64,000 nucleotides of DNA. Origin: Bolinopsis microptera (Eukaryota; Ctenophora; Tentaculata; Lobata; Bolinopsidae). This document shows positions 12,201-23,770 of this stretch, one piece after another. The stretch spans positions 1,250,001-1,314,000 of the forward strand of contig NC_087082.1 in NCBI RefSeq assembly GCF_026151205.1, read 5' to 3'. The notes under the pieces were generated by a model. The model saw nothing but the letters and a program-made list of their open reading frames with translations. It was not told the DNA's origin and made no database searches. The first letter of the stretch is position 1. The number at the start of each line of letters is the position of its first letter. The position numbers and the translations under genes were made by a program.

Positions 12201-15200
12201 GATCTGAATGATAGAATTTTTTAAAACTTTCCTGATAGTTACATGGCTATAAGACGGATAACCTGAGCAAGTTTGGGCGAATTTCTATGTGCCAAACTTG
12301 AGATATGACTTCAAACACACGAAAACATCTCAAAGTGGCGGTTTTGGTACAATATTTGACGAAAGTCGATTATCTCGAGATCTGAATGATAGAATTTCTT
12401 TAAACTTTCCAGATAGTTACATGACTATAAGACGGATAATCTGAGCAATTTTGGGCAAATTTCTATGTGCCAAACTTGAGATATGACTTCAAACACACGA
12501 AAACATCTCAAATCCTCTTCCTCCTCCATTTCCTCCTTCTCCTCTTCCTCAGTCCTCCTCAGTCCTCCTCAGTCCTCATCCTCCTCCTCCTCCTGAGTCT
12601 TCTTCCTCCTGAATCCTCCTGAGTCCTCCTCCTCCTGAGTCCTCGTCCTCCTGAGTCCTCCTCCTCCTCCTCCTCCTCCTGAGTCCTCCTCTTCCTGAGT
12701 TCACCTCCTGAATCGTCTTCCTCCTCCATCTCCTCCTCCTCCAGCTCCTCCTTCTCCTCCTGAGTCTTCCTCCTCCTGAATCCTCCCGAGTCCTCCTCCT
12801 CCTGAGTCCTCATCCTCCTGAGTCCTCCTCCTCCTCAGTCCTCCTTTCCCAGTCCTTCTCCTCTTCCTCCTCAGTCCTCCTGAGTCCTCCTCCTGAGTCC
12901 ACCTCCTCCTGAGTCCTCTTCCTCCTACACCTCCTCCTGAGTCCTCCTGAGTCCTCTTATCCTCCTGATCCTCCTCCTCCTCCTCCTCCTCCTGATCCTC
13001 CTCACTCCTCCTCAGTCTTCCTCAGTCCTCCTCAGTCCTCTTCCTCCTCCTCATCTTCATCCTCTTCCTCAGTCCTCCTCAGTCCTCCTCATCCTCCTCA
13101 CCCTCCTCATCCTCCTCCTGATTCTCCTCAGTCTTCCTCAGTCCTCTTCCTCCTCCTCAGTCCTCCTCCTCATCCTCCTCCTCCTCATCCTCCTCATCCT
13201 CCTCCTGATTCTCCTCAGTCTTCCTCAGTCCTCTTCCTCCTCCTCAGTCCTCCTCCTCATCCTCCTCATCCTCATCCTCCTCATCCTCCTCATCCTCCTC
13301 CTCCTCCTCCTCCTCCTCAGTCCTCCTCAGTCTTCCTCAGTCCTCTTCCTCCTCCTCCTCCTCCTTCTCTTCCTCTTATAGCCATGTAACTATCTGGAAA
13401 GTTTTAATAAATTCTATCATTCAGATCTCGAAATATATATACCTGAGTTCTGCTAGAAACCGCCACTTTGAGATATTTTCTTGTGTTTGAAGTCATATCT
13501 CAAGTTTGGCATATGGAAACTCGCCCAAAATCGCAAAGATTATCTGTCTTCTAGCCATACAACTATCTGGTAAGTTTAAAGAAAATGTGTCTTTCAAATC
13601 TCGAAATATATGCCTGCATTCCGCTACAACGCGCCAATTTGAGATATTTTCTTGTGTTTGAAGTCATATCTCAAGTTTGGCGCATAGAAATTCGCCCAAA
13701 CTTGCAGATATTATCTGTCTTATAGCCATGTAACTATCTGAAAAGTTTGAAAAAGTTCTATCATTCAGATCTCGAAATATATGCCTTTGTTCCGCTGGAA
13801 ACCGCCAATTTGGAGATATTTTCTTGTGTTTGAAGTCATATCTCAAGTTTGGCACATAGAAACTCGCCCAAAATCGCACAGATTATCCGTCTGATAGCCA
13901 TACAACTATCTGGAAAGTTTAAAGAAAATCTATCATTCAGATCTCTAAATATATACCTGTGTTCCGCTAGAAACCGCCAATTTGGAGATATTTTCTTGTG
14001 TTTGAAGTCATATCTCAAGTTTGGCACATAGAAACTCGCCCAAAATCGCACAGATTATCCGTGTGATAGCCATACAACTATCTGGAAAGTTTAAAGAAAA
14101 TTTATCCTTCAGATCTCTAAATATATACCTGTGTTCCGCTAGAAACCGCCAATTTGGAGATATTTTCTTGTGTTTGAAGTCATATCTCAAGTTTGCCCCA
14201 TAGAAACTCGCCTAAAATCGCACAGATTATCCGTCTGATAGCCATACAACTATCTGGAAAGTTTAAAGAAAATCTATCAATCAGATCTTGAGAAAATCGA
14301 AAAAATATTCTAAGTTATTTACTAAAACACTCGATTTTCGACCATTCCATATGGTACAGTTTTGTCGAAAGTCCTTCTGTGGTCACATTTTCAGAGAACT
14401 CAAGTTGTAGCGCGCATTTCCGTATTAATGTAAAAAGAGCAGTTTTTCAGCTGAAATTGGTCTCTCACGTACGTTTTTAACCGCGCGCGTTGAATAATAT
14501 ACGTTTTCTGATAATACAAACTATCGTTACATCTAGCGATTACAAACCTTCCCACGCTTTAGTTAATTTCATTAGACGAAAAGCTTTATTTTTGAAGAAT
14601 CGAAACGATTTTTATCAGGGAACGACTAAATGCTTCTGCCATGTGTATCTTTGGGAACACACGGATAAAGTTATTATATCTGATATCGACGGAACAATAA
14701 CGAGGAGCGATGTCTTCGGGCACATATTACCGTGGGTTGGCAAGGATTGGACACAGAACAATATCGCTCAGCTCTTTTCGGCGCTGCATAATAATGGGTA
14801 TGACAGTTTTTAAAATCTGAAAATCGATACTAAAATCAACCATAGATCTTTCTTAAAGTCAACCATAGATCTTTCTTAAAGATTTAGCCAGTGCAAATTT
14901 CCCATGAATCGCGGCTTAACCTGTTAGACATAGAACGAAGATTACAGATTAGTACCCAGGGCGCCGTGAAGTATCACTCTACTTTCCTCCGTGACGTGTG
15001 CTCGTATTTCAGTGACGTTATTATACGTACCGGGTACGGAATTAATACCAAAATTTCGTATATAATTTACCAATTTTAGGTATAAATTCCTCTATCTGTC
15101 TTCACGAGCGATCGGACAAGCCTCCATGACAAAGAATTTCTTGAAATCTATCAAACAGAATGGAGTTGGTAAGTTCCTTATAATCCTTGATAACTTCTTT

Positions 15201-16000
15201 ATAACTACGCCTATCCGAGCCTTGCTGTATTAACGATGTTCCACCACAGCGTCAGTGGGCAGCTATCTACATCTACAGCGTATATAAGTATAAGAAATGT
15301 GTACATATAATAAAGTTCCGTCACTGTACCTTGTTTATTCTTAACACTCCATTATTCAGGTATCCCAGAGGGACCAATGCTCCTCTCACCTGACTCCCTA
15401 CTCCGCGCGTTCAAAGTCGAGCTAGTCCTCAGAAGACCGACATCTTCAAGATAAAGTGCTTGAGTGACATTAAAGGGCTATTCGGGGAGGACGGGTCGCC
15501 TTTTTACGCAGGTTTTGGAAACAAGGGAACTGATAGCAAGAGTTATCAGGCTGTTGGGATACCCCCTCATCGGACATACCGGATCAACCACAGGGTCAGT
15601 ATATTTATATTCTAAAGAATATTCTCTGTAGATCCTATTGTAAAGATTTTGTTGCAAATCAACGCCTGTATTGTTTGACAGCTCGGGAAAATGGTTTAAT
15701 TTTAATGTGATTCCTCTCTATACTATATAACTACTTCAAATCCTGATATTCCTGTTTCTAAAGACAACCTAATAAGTTAATTTTTTAATTAATTAATCAA
15801 GAAATAAAAATATTCAGGGTGAGATATACACAGAGAACTCTATCGTCCAGCACTGTACGTACGCCGAGATTTACGATCACAACGAGGTCTACTTCCCCAT
15901 TGTCCGTCCTGAAGTTGAGCTGATGAACGAGGAGTTCTTGGCTCAAAACTTCTGGAGACCCCACATTCCGGAGATTAACGAGGATGATATGGTTCTGTGA
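6298..16000 (+). CDS. LPIN: lipin (phosphatidate phosphatase), 14 exons
   Basis: Lipins convert phosphatidate to diacylglycerol at ER and nuclear membranes. Exons joined on splice sites and phase: 6298-6453, 6591-6686, 6851-6943, 7619-7672, 7891-8046, 8350-8466, 8637-8731, 8998-9044, 9375-9467, 9721-10215, 14619-14797, 15080-15168, 15360-15594, 15818-16000; about 696 aa. Exons 1-2 encode the N-LIP domain ([20 protein letters not shown], then [12 protein letters not shown]). Exon 5 carries the VWDWGDLP motif. Exon 11 has the catalytic DIDGT of the C-LIP/LNS2 HAD phosphatase, and exon 12 the LSSRAIGQA loop. Oddities: exon 6 uses a GTGGGT donor; exon 9 ends in phase 1 but exon 10 opens in phase 0, so a small exon or an indel is missed; exon 13 has a 1-base frameshift near 15437. 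The first exon may be incomplete. Confidence 0.9.
6946..7576. repeat. 16-bp tandem repeat TCTTTGTTTTACACAT
   Basis: The array starts directly at the lipin exon-3 donor (CAG|gtttgttttacac), is interrupted by a 398-bp mobile element at 7013-7410, and resumes to 7576 with about ten perfect copies. It is intronic. Confidence 0.95.
7013..7410 (+). mobile_element. MITE family A, copy 1 (398 bp, 6-bp TSD)
   Basis: Ends are inverted: AGGCATCATGTAGCC at the left and GGCTACATGATGCCT at the right. The flanks are TCTTTG on both sides (7007-7012 and 7411-7416). That TSD lies inside a 16-bp repeat array, so it is only suggestive alone, but copy 2 at 47223-47626 shows a clear 6-bp TSD. The inside contains runs of a decamer-like GGGGTTTGTC repeat, a second pair of GTAGCCGGTGGGCCCGA boxes and a T-rich run. 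No coding capacity. Confidence 0.85.
8261..8336. repeat. 13-bp tandem repeat CGTGATAATGACA
   Basis: About six copies; each junction creates a CACGTG palindrome. The array lies in the lipin intron immediately before exon 6 and ends 14 bp short of its acceptor. Confidence 0.95.
8611..8636 (+). repeat. 26-bp duplication of a splice acceptor (lipin exon 7)
   Basis: The sequence TTATTTGGTCATGTAACAG|GATG occurs twice in tandem, so two identical acceptors stand 26 bp apart. Only the downstream one (exon start 8637) keeps the lipin frame. Confidence 0.8.
10221..14387. mobile_element. foldback element of opposed satellite arrays inside a lipin intron
   Basis: The left arm (about 10255-12510) holds roughly 13 copies of a ~173-bp monomer built around CTCGAGATCTGAATGATAG and GATAGTTACATGGCTATAAG. 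The right arm (about 13378-14290) carries about five ~172-bp copies in the opposite orientation. A pyrimidine-rich spacer separates them. The outermost ~40 bp are also inverted: left GGACTTTCTGTACCAAACTG and right CAGTTTTGTCGAAAGTCC, each bounded by GGTCAC. This looks like a foldback (FB/Galileo-like) transposon whose inverted ends grew by tandem amplification. No transposase ORF is present. Confidence 0.75.
12510..13377. repeat. 870-bp CCT/CTT pyrimidine-rich tract
   Basis: Almost pure pyrimidine on the + strand, with TCCTCCTGAGTCC-like subrepeats. It forms the spacer of the foldback element. The Glu/Arg-rich ORF on the other strand is simple-sequence translation, not a gene. Confidence 0.95.
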
Positions 16001-17593
16001 ACTTTCCGAGGTAGATTATTAGTCCTGGGATGTTTAGTTGACTAATCAGTTGATTGGTCAATTGGTTAGTTGTTCGATTAATTATTTGTCAAATTAACTA
16101 ACTTGTTTCTTGAGAATTGGGTTCTGAATCACTGAATTTGAGGGAAATGCTGGTTAATTTCATGGTCTCTCAAGTTCGACTAGCTTGTTAACTTTGAGAA
16201 TTTAATTACACATTTTGTTTACGAACGGTTTGATCGGTACGGTAATTTAAGACTTAAGTGCTTAAATTGTTCTGAGGGTAAATTTGATTTTTTGCTAATT
16301 TTGGGCTTCTTTCCATTTGGAATTGATTCGATTTTAAGTGTTCTGATAGAATTCTTGCTTGATTTATCTAAACCATTTCGTAATCAGATCTTGTTGCTTT
16401 ATATTGTTAATTAACTGATTGATTAGTTATTCGGTCTTGATATGTAAATTTGACTACTAGTGCCTGCCTTGAATTACTCACTCAAAACATTTAATTTTGT
16501 CAACTATGCTCAAAACCACTTACTTACAAAACCACTATAACATTAATGATATAAAGCTAAACTTATAATTTAGCTTTTGACCAGATTCACGTGTGTTATA
16601 GTCTATGAGGTATTCCTATTTCCTTGGCCTTTAATCTTCAGCCCAATGTAAGCATTCGCATTTTGAGTTACCACAGTTTGAGTTGATAGTTTTAAGTTTT
16701 GTTGAAATGTATACGTCATTAGTTTGTGGTTGAAAGTTTACGGAGTTAACTACTCTATTTTCAGATGTGGTGAGCTGATTGTAGTTCTGACTGAGTTAAT
16801 TTGTCAATTAAATTGAGATCTTTGGGTCACCTTTGAAACGTAGTTTACTTATTGTAGTTTACTTATTGTAGTTTACTTATTGTAGTTTACTTATTGTTTA
16901 CTTATTGAGATCCCTTGTTGCTTGTGATTCCCGCATGGCACTCATTTGTGTTTGATTTGATATTTACATTTTAAGGATCAATATTTATATAGACCAAGTG
17001 ATTTTTAAAAGTGACCTCCGCGTAGCACATACAGGACCTCTGTTATTGATCATTATATGTTAGATTCAATGTTATTGATCTTATTTTGTGTTATTTTATT
17101 TTTTAATTTCTGTATGACTAAAATATGATTTGTTTATGTTATATCTTAGTTTTTTCTAAGTTCATTAAAATAAACCATTGAATTGGAACGGTAAATTTAC
17201 ACATACACAATACAGCGTTTTACACTTTCAGTAAGATGTCAGTTTTCTACCAATTACAAATTAGTACGCATCCTAGACATGGCATTCAAGTCCGGCATAT
17301 ATTTAATCTTGTATCTGCTGATATGGCAGATTTTTCAATGAGGAATACAATTTCGGTACTTCAATTGAGACGCATGAAGGATCACAAACTATGCAATGGA
17401 TCGTTCACATATTTTGTAAATTAAATGTCAGCCATTTTAGACCCCTCCGTCAGGCAACACATCAATATCATAGTTGCATATTTAATTTTAAAATGCAAAA
17501 AATAAATCTTTAAATGTACACACAATTACTAAGCGTATATTGGTCAAAGGTCATTAATCATATATTTACAAACAATATTTATAATTATATATT
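16001..17593. other. intergenic region, no gene seen
   Basis: AT-rich 3' flank of lipin. It holds a tandem of TGTAGTTTACTTAT (about four copies, 16852-16905) and an AATAAA at about 17169. The ORF at 17236-17424 has no recognisable features. Confidence 0.5.
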
Positions 17594-17640
17594 AAGGTTA
17601 CTGGGCGGCGCTCAGCCTGTCATTCCGCCGCATCTCCAAT
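17594..17640 (-). repeat. dispersed repeat B (GGAATGACAGGCTGAGCGC...), copy 1
   Basis: A ~40-bp block, on this strand TTACTGGGCGGCGCTCAGCC followed by TGTCATTCCGCCG. The same block recurs at 23522-23558 (same orientation) and at 24277-24313 and 35111-35149 (opposite orientation). Confidence 0.8.
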
Positions 17641-17753
17641 CGGTTTCAATTTATTGAATGAGTTTATGAACAGAAAAAGTCTGCTGTGAGCGGTCCCAGG
17701 TAAATATCATGTAAACATTAATAAAAGTTGTCTTGATTTTTCATGTTCATTGT

Positions 17754-19571
17754 TCAAGCACAGCCTGTACTGAAAATCTTTTCTCCGGCCTCCATTTGAT
17801 CAGCCACAAACGAGTACGAACTTTCTTCGGGCATGCCGTAAAAAGCAAATCGTTTGGTTTTGCTGTACTTTTCAAGACAGTCTCCCATTAACCTATTTTC
17901 ATACAAAATCTCTCCATCGATCTTTATCTGAAGAACCCCATTGTAAATAGAAACAGCCCACAAGGTTTGCACATTTTTAATGCACTTTCCTTTTAAAGCT
18001 CTCGGTGTTACACATGCAATGCAGCCTGTAAGAAAAATACCCCTTTTACTCCATTGGAATTTTCCAATTCTGCTCCCATTTTCATCATAGAAAACAACAG
18101 AGTTGTACTTCTTTCTTTTGACGATAGAACGGACGGCGATTCCTTGCTCGGAGTTAGGGAGATCTTGCTTTACGGTGCAGCTTATGTCGGAACAGTATCT
18201 GCACTCGGGGGTCCAACAGTCACAGGTCTTGAAGATGTTTGATCCTACGTCAGAGCTGTCCGTTCCTACATGAATGAGCCCTGTTAGTGTCTGACAGATA
18301 CTGTGAATTGTAGAAATCTTTATTAATTCGACTTTTAACCAAAAAAAATGTCCAATTTAAAGATAATTACCACGGCCAATATAGTCATTAAACAGAGTAG
18401 CACAAATTTACACGAAGTTAAATTAATCAATAAAGTAAGATATTTAACTTACCAAAGACCAAGTTCTCCGGACCTTCAAAAATAATATTCTCTGAATCTG
18501 ACCGGTCTTCTGAGTCGTTCTCGTCTGTACGATGTTTAAACGTTATTTGTTATACTTATGGACAGATGGGGTTTCAAGTTGAAGTATATTAGTAACTACT
18601 TTATGCTGACTATCTTACTTTGCTTATGCTGACTTTCAATCAAAATTCAGAACAATCATCAATACACTAATACAGTCGGATGGTTCAATTTGCAGTAAGA
18701 AGAGTAATCCGTTATCTTAGACTTACTTATTCTATCAGATCCTGAATCATCCGAGATCTCCTCTGAGTCCTCTCTGACGTCATCTTCTACATCCTCTTCT
18801 AGTTCTACGTCTTCTTTCACCTCCTCTTCCAAGACCTCTTCTTCAATTTCGCCATCATCACCTGTTTAATAGGTGATGAGTTGTATACAAATTGACAAGG
18901 TTAAGTCTTATGAAGCTGTGGATAGCAAAAACTTTTATAAAACCGTCCAAAAAATTACAAGATTAACAATAACATCTCATAAGCCGTAACCACAACTCAC
19001 TGGAATCTGTAGAGCCTTTTAACGGTTGAACCTGGTCCTGGTATTGATCCATCCAGTTTCCTTTAGGCCAGTATTGACAAACTACATAAGCTCTATGTAG
19101 AGTCTCAGACGTTGCAAACCCACAATTCAGCTGTGTGGCATCCTTCCAAACAAGCTGGGTAAAATGACTTGTAACACCATTGCTCCTGCTATTCACAAAA
19201 TCCCAGTTCTTAATCTCATTGTACCAGCGTTCTATTCCACCGTTGTAAAAGGGTGCTGGTTCAGGATCCTCACCGTTGTAAGAAGCCCAGGACATATTCT
19301 CTCCGAATGCCTTCGGATCTGGAGTGTGTTCAAACTCCCCGGTATCCCCAATATGTTCCACCCACTCCTGGGCAGTAAAAGTAATGTCCTGGCCAGCTAC
19401 TCTGGCATAACAGAGAGGAGGAGTGCCGTGGTGACGCGCTCGGTACTCGTTGTGCTTGTCCAGAACCAACTGTTCCATTTCATTGAGTCGTGTCGTTCTG
19501 CACACTCCCTCCACTCTTAGATAGGACAAAGTGCTGATGAGGAGAAGAGTCTGTAGTAATGACATCTTCAT
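17754..19571 (-). CDS. secreted CAP-domain protein with acidic spacer and novel C-terminal domain
   Basis: Four exons join in phase: 19001-19571, 18727-18861, 18453-18524, 17754-18280 (434 aa). ATG at 19571 opens a signal peptide (MKMSLLQTLLLISTLSYL). The CAP/SCP domain (about residues 25-180) shows LDKHNEYRARH, FGENMSWAS, HFTQLVWKDATQLNCG and YVVCQYWPKGN, all diagnostic of the family. Exons 2-3 encode a Glu/Asp-rich linker (~70 aa). Exon 4 encodes about 170 residues with eight or more cysteines (CDCWTPECRYC...) and a beta-rich pattern that I do not recognise. CAP proteins are extracellular, with roles from lipid binding to venom or matrix; the role here is unknown. Reading through the first donor gives a false stop, so the spliced form is preferred. 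Confidence 0.85.
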
Positions 19572-19820
19572 ATCTAACAGGGAGAAGTTATAAGTCAATT
19601 CGTCTGAGTGTTTCTGCCTGATTGGCTATCATTTAGAGAATGTATATATTCAAACAATATACACATAATATAGCAATGACCCTATATAAAAATTCTTTAA
19701 AAATGGTACAAATTTTAAAAACTGAGGTAAAAATAAAAACCCTTTGCAATAATATATAACAAATTCACATCACAACAAAAAGCAGTTTAGACCCCCATCT
19801 AACAAGCACTCCATGACCTT

Positions 19821-22800
19821 TTAGGGTTTAGGAGTGTTGATCAGGTTAAGGTCCAAATCACGTATTGCCGTGGGTGGAAGAGTTCTGGTACCTCTGTATC
19901 CCCTGATAGATATTATACAGGTTCTGAGTAGATCAAAGCGCAGTCTGCGTCTGACAAATGACATCACATCACAATACCGTTGGCCTTTCTTAAGGCTGAT
20001 CTTTTCAGCGAGATGTTTTAGGAACTGAGAAGCCTCAACTGCCATTCCTCCTGTAGTACTGAACACCAGTGGTGTGAAGGTAGCCTTTTCTACATTGAGG
20101 ACTCTGTCATTGTACTCACGTTTTTTGTTATTCTCGTGAGATTGGTACATCTGCGAGATGCTCTTGTCACTGTTGGACTGGGCTTGAGGGTGAAGTACCC
20201 TTACATCTGTGAATGCCCTGTCCAGTGGCGACCAGAACGATCTCGCACTGATGTCCAGTCTTGCACCATCTTGTCTATTTGTTCCATTTGATAGTTTAAG
20301 TGTGGGAGGAACGGAGAGAAGCTGAGGTTCTGTTTCAACGTCTTTGCAAACAGTGGTTAGGAGTTCAGCTATTGTATCTCTGAGTGAATTGTGTCTAAGT
20401 GAAACGTAGCCTCCGATTTTGCAGGTTAGAGTATGGTTGATATGGTTTTGTTTTCCACATACACATAGGGGACTTCTGTTAGCTGTAGACAGTGTAAGAT
20501 TATATCTGAGTGAGAGGGCATCAAAGAACTCTTGTTTGTTGAGGACATACCCACATGCTTTTAGAGGGAGTGTGGATAACCAAATGGATGCTCCTTTTTC
20601 GCTGAGGAGTTCTATTTGCCTTTGTGTGGATGGGGATACCTCACTCATAATAGTTTCACGTTGCTGTTTGTAAAGCTCTTCCTTACGCTTCTTTATGTCA
20701 CTAATGATGTCATGTTGCAGTTCCTCGTTTGGTTGGAAAGTAATGTGTTGTTGAAAAACTGCTTCTGTGAGCTGTTTCGTGGCATTTACTGAGTTAGAGT
20801 ACTCCATCTCTGCTGTTGATGTACAGTCTGGAATGCTCAGCCCGCCCATTCTTGCGGGAAGTGAAGCTATTTTCCTGATCTGATCAGGCACAAAACTTTT
20901 GCCCATAATGGCCGGTATAAAGTCTTCCTTGACACAATATTCCAAGAGTTTCAAGTGGTCAGAAATCCCTGGGGTGGTACGGCAGACAAAGTTCCATCTT
21001 TTGGAGGTTCCATAGATAAAAGCGGAGTAGGCTAGCTGGGGTTCGTTAGCAGCTATATCGACAAGCCCTAGAATGTCTGCTTTCCAACTTTCTGTCTCTT
21101 TTAATACAAACTCTTCTACCCCTTCTTCTGATCCAATATATGACCCAAGATAACGATGGCCTTTGGTTGTAATCTGAACATCTGGAAAGAGTTCCTTAGC
21201 TTTGGTAGCATGCTCTGGTTTCACTATCAACCATGTCTTGCTGGGCTTAGGGTAATACCCATACTTGGGACCATGATCTTTTAGGTCCTTCCACCATTTC
21301 AGGAGTTGATCAAGTTTACCCCCTGCTGCAGAGTCGTCTGCATACCAAACTTGTTTGGGATAAGAGTTAGGTTCCCTGTCCAGTTCTAATTCTGTATCAG
21401 ATTCCGTCTGTTTAACCTGGACTTCTCTGAGCAGAGGCATTAGGCTCAGTGCATACCATCCAAGTGCACTGGTATCTCCCTGTGTTGTTCCTTCCTGAGA
21501 CAGAATGAGATTATCACTGTTGGCAACGAATAGGTCAGCTTCTTGTCTGTAAGAATTGAGGATGTAAGTGAACAGCTCTGGACAGGTGTATCGAAGGTTC
21601 CTAAGGGCTGTGTTGCGGTTTAATGCATTGAAAGCGTTTTCAGCATCAACAAGCAGGATTGCTTCTGTGGATTCGTCTTCAAAGATCTTTCTGACTGCAT
21701 GAATGGCCGCTTCTACTCCTCCTTGCAGGCCACCACACAGTTGCATGGGTGCTGTGTTCATGATAATGTCCTGTTTCAATGTGATCATCACAGCTTTGCC
21801 GACTATTCTTCTAAGGACTTCACCAATCCCAATGGGTCTAACCCCTGGGTCTTTGTCAAGGGGGATGAGGCGACCTGCTATGTATGTTTTCAGGTGGTCG
21901 GGCTGTATCTTTTGGCAACACAGCTTTCTGGCCAAAACTGCGACTGCTTCTTTTAGATATTCAGGCTTTTTCTTAAACTGCTTAGAGCAGAGAATATGCT
22001 GCCATGTCTCTGCATCTGTTCCTGAGGGCCCACCAGACCCACTAAGGTCTCTTGCAACCTTTTCAATCCTGCTGGAATCAATGGAATCAAATATGACAGC
22101 ATCTACCTCTTCGATGGGGCCCTTCATCAGACTAGATTCGAGTGATGGGCTGCTTTCGGGGTGTTTCTTTATGAGTTCTTGTATGACAGTAGGGCTTGTG
22201 TCCAGGAGTTTACTTCTCTGGCTCCCATTCCATCTTAAGGCTGCAGAGACTTTTCCTTGTAACATGAGTCGTGTAAAAACTTGGTTGTGATGTCCTGGGC
22301 TGTATTTGGATTTGAGAAGGCGATCTTGTATTGATTTACATTCCCTAGCGAGCTTCTCGATTTCGCCATCTTTCCATAGCTGGAGTCTTCTTTCAAGGTG
22401 TGCTACATGGTCTTTGGCTTTAGAGGATTTGGAGGGTTTCTGTAGCAGGAGGGGAAACATTATAAGCGTCATAGAAATTGCAACACTCTCAAGGCTGGAG
22501 CCGCTGTTAAAGAAATTGATGGTGTTGGTGACTTCCTCGATAAAACTCTCTCCTATCTTGCCTTTCGGTACCTTAAACATGTTCTTCTTCCAGAGGACTA
22601 CCCTCTTGTAGATAGAGTCTACAGCTGGCCTAATCTGTAAACCTTGTAGGACTCCCCATTTCGCATTTTTGATCGATGCGTTGACTGGATCCGGGGGAGG
22701 TAAAGTAGATGTAGTAAGGCGTTGTCTTTCACAGTTACCACAGACGAACGCAATGTCGAACTTTTCATCTTGGAGGTGTTTGTATTCTTTGGTGTTGATT

Positions 22801-23057
22801 TCCTCACAAATGGGATGGTACCAAAAGTTGCATTGTTCACAAAGGAGCCCATCTTGTTCAGAAAGAACACCTAGGAGGCAAGTTGAACAGATATCTTCTT
22901 GGGTGCTGTGGTCTGATATTAGAATCTGTTGTCCGTTAGATTTCAGTCTTTCCGATTTTATGAACTCATCTATAGCTGTGTTAGGAGCTTGGATTTCTTG
23001 TGCTCTTTTATGAATGTGGATAGGGAGAGCATGCTTTTCACTAAGGCTATCATTTGA
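19821..23057 (-). mobile_element. retroelement ORF: PHD finger, reverse transcriptase, putative restriction-like endonuclease
   Basis: One frame is open from just after a TAA at 23058-23060 to the stop at 19821 (1,078 codons). The first in-frame ATG is at 22580, yet coding similarity starts earlier, so the true start is upstream or lost. Order: a C4HC3 PHD finger (22731-22889: CSTC..CEQC..WYHPIC..CGNC); a coiled, basic region; RT with RPIGIGEVLRRIVGKA, GTTQGDTSALGWYALSLMPL and catalytic YADD; a CxC...H zinc-like motif; then ARLDIS...FTDVRV followed by KKREY. The last part fits a PD-(D/E)XK-type nuclease of early-branching non-LTR elements. Copies make DNA from RNA and insert in the genome. 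RT is certain; the endonuclease is inferred. Confidence 0.85.
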
Positions 23058-23170
23058 TTACATTTTCCTGTGGACCATTGTAGACAATTCCGTTGATAGG
23101 TTTAAAGGGGTCGTTCACATATTACGTAATCAGCCGAGGGGGAGGGGGTCTCCAAATGCTTACGGTTGAT

Positions 23171-23197
23171 TACGGGGGGGGGGGGGGGGGGGGGGGG
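23171..23197 (+). repeat. poly-G run
   Basis: An uninterrupted run of more than 20 G, able to form G-quadruplexes. The exact length is unreliable in any assembly. Confidence 0.9.
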
Positions 23198-23521
23198 TTT
23201 GGTTCGATCGCTGATTACGAAATCAATGTCATCTTTTTTTACACTCAAAATATTCTTTAGCTAATAATAATATTATTATTTATATGAATACAAATCATGA
23301 AGAATTGTTTTCACAGACTTTGCGACTTTTAGTTCTTGATTACGTTTTGAAGACGAGTTTAACTTATGCTATAGTGCTACTGTCAAAAGAGGAAACTTTG
23401 TGGTATATTTATGAATACTAGAACGAGCGAAATACAAAACGAGCGAAACACAAAACACTGTGGTCGCAATGTTTGGGAACTACGAACCAAGTCACCGACT
23501 AATACGAATCAACAAACATGA

Positions 23522-23558
23522 AGCTTACTGGGCCGCGCTAAGCCTGTCATTCCGTCGC
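23522..23558 (-). repeat. dispersed repeat B, copy 2
   Basis: TTACTGGGCCGCGCTAAGCC plus TGTCATTCCGTCG; the same block as at 17594, with a few substitutions. Confidence 0.8.
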
Positions 23559-23770
23559 AGCTTCAATCTATTAGTATTACCTTTTCGGACCTTATTTGGA
23601 CGGACATTAATTGAACGATGGAGGCCCTAACGTTCATCTTAATGTCCGTTCAAATGAAGTCCGTTTATTTAAGGTCCGTCCAAGATCTCTCGAGTATTCG
23701 GCTGAGTAGACCGAGGGGCTGCATAGACCACTCAGGATCCTTAGCTGAACGTCAACGACGCTCACCCCAT

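Noticed and set aside
12559-12813. Glu/Arg-rich ORF on the minus strand
   Set aside because: It is the translation of the CCT/CTT tract; no non-repetitive sequence.
13664-14203. Several overlapping ~60-70-aa ORFs on both strands
   Set aside because: They repeat with the 172-bp satellite monomer and arise from it.
14490-14618. 5' extension of lipin exon 11
   Set aside because: Open upstream sequence lies before a clear TTTATCAG acceptor and phase 0 joins exactly at 14619.
21703-22290. 195-aa ORF on the + strand
   Set aside because: Antisense shadow of the reverse-transcriptase ORF.
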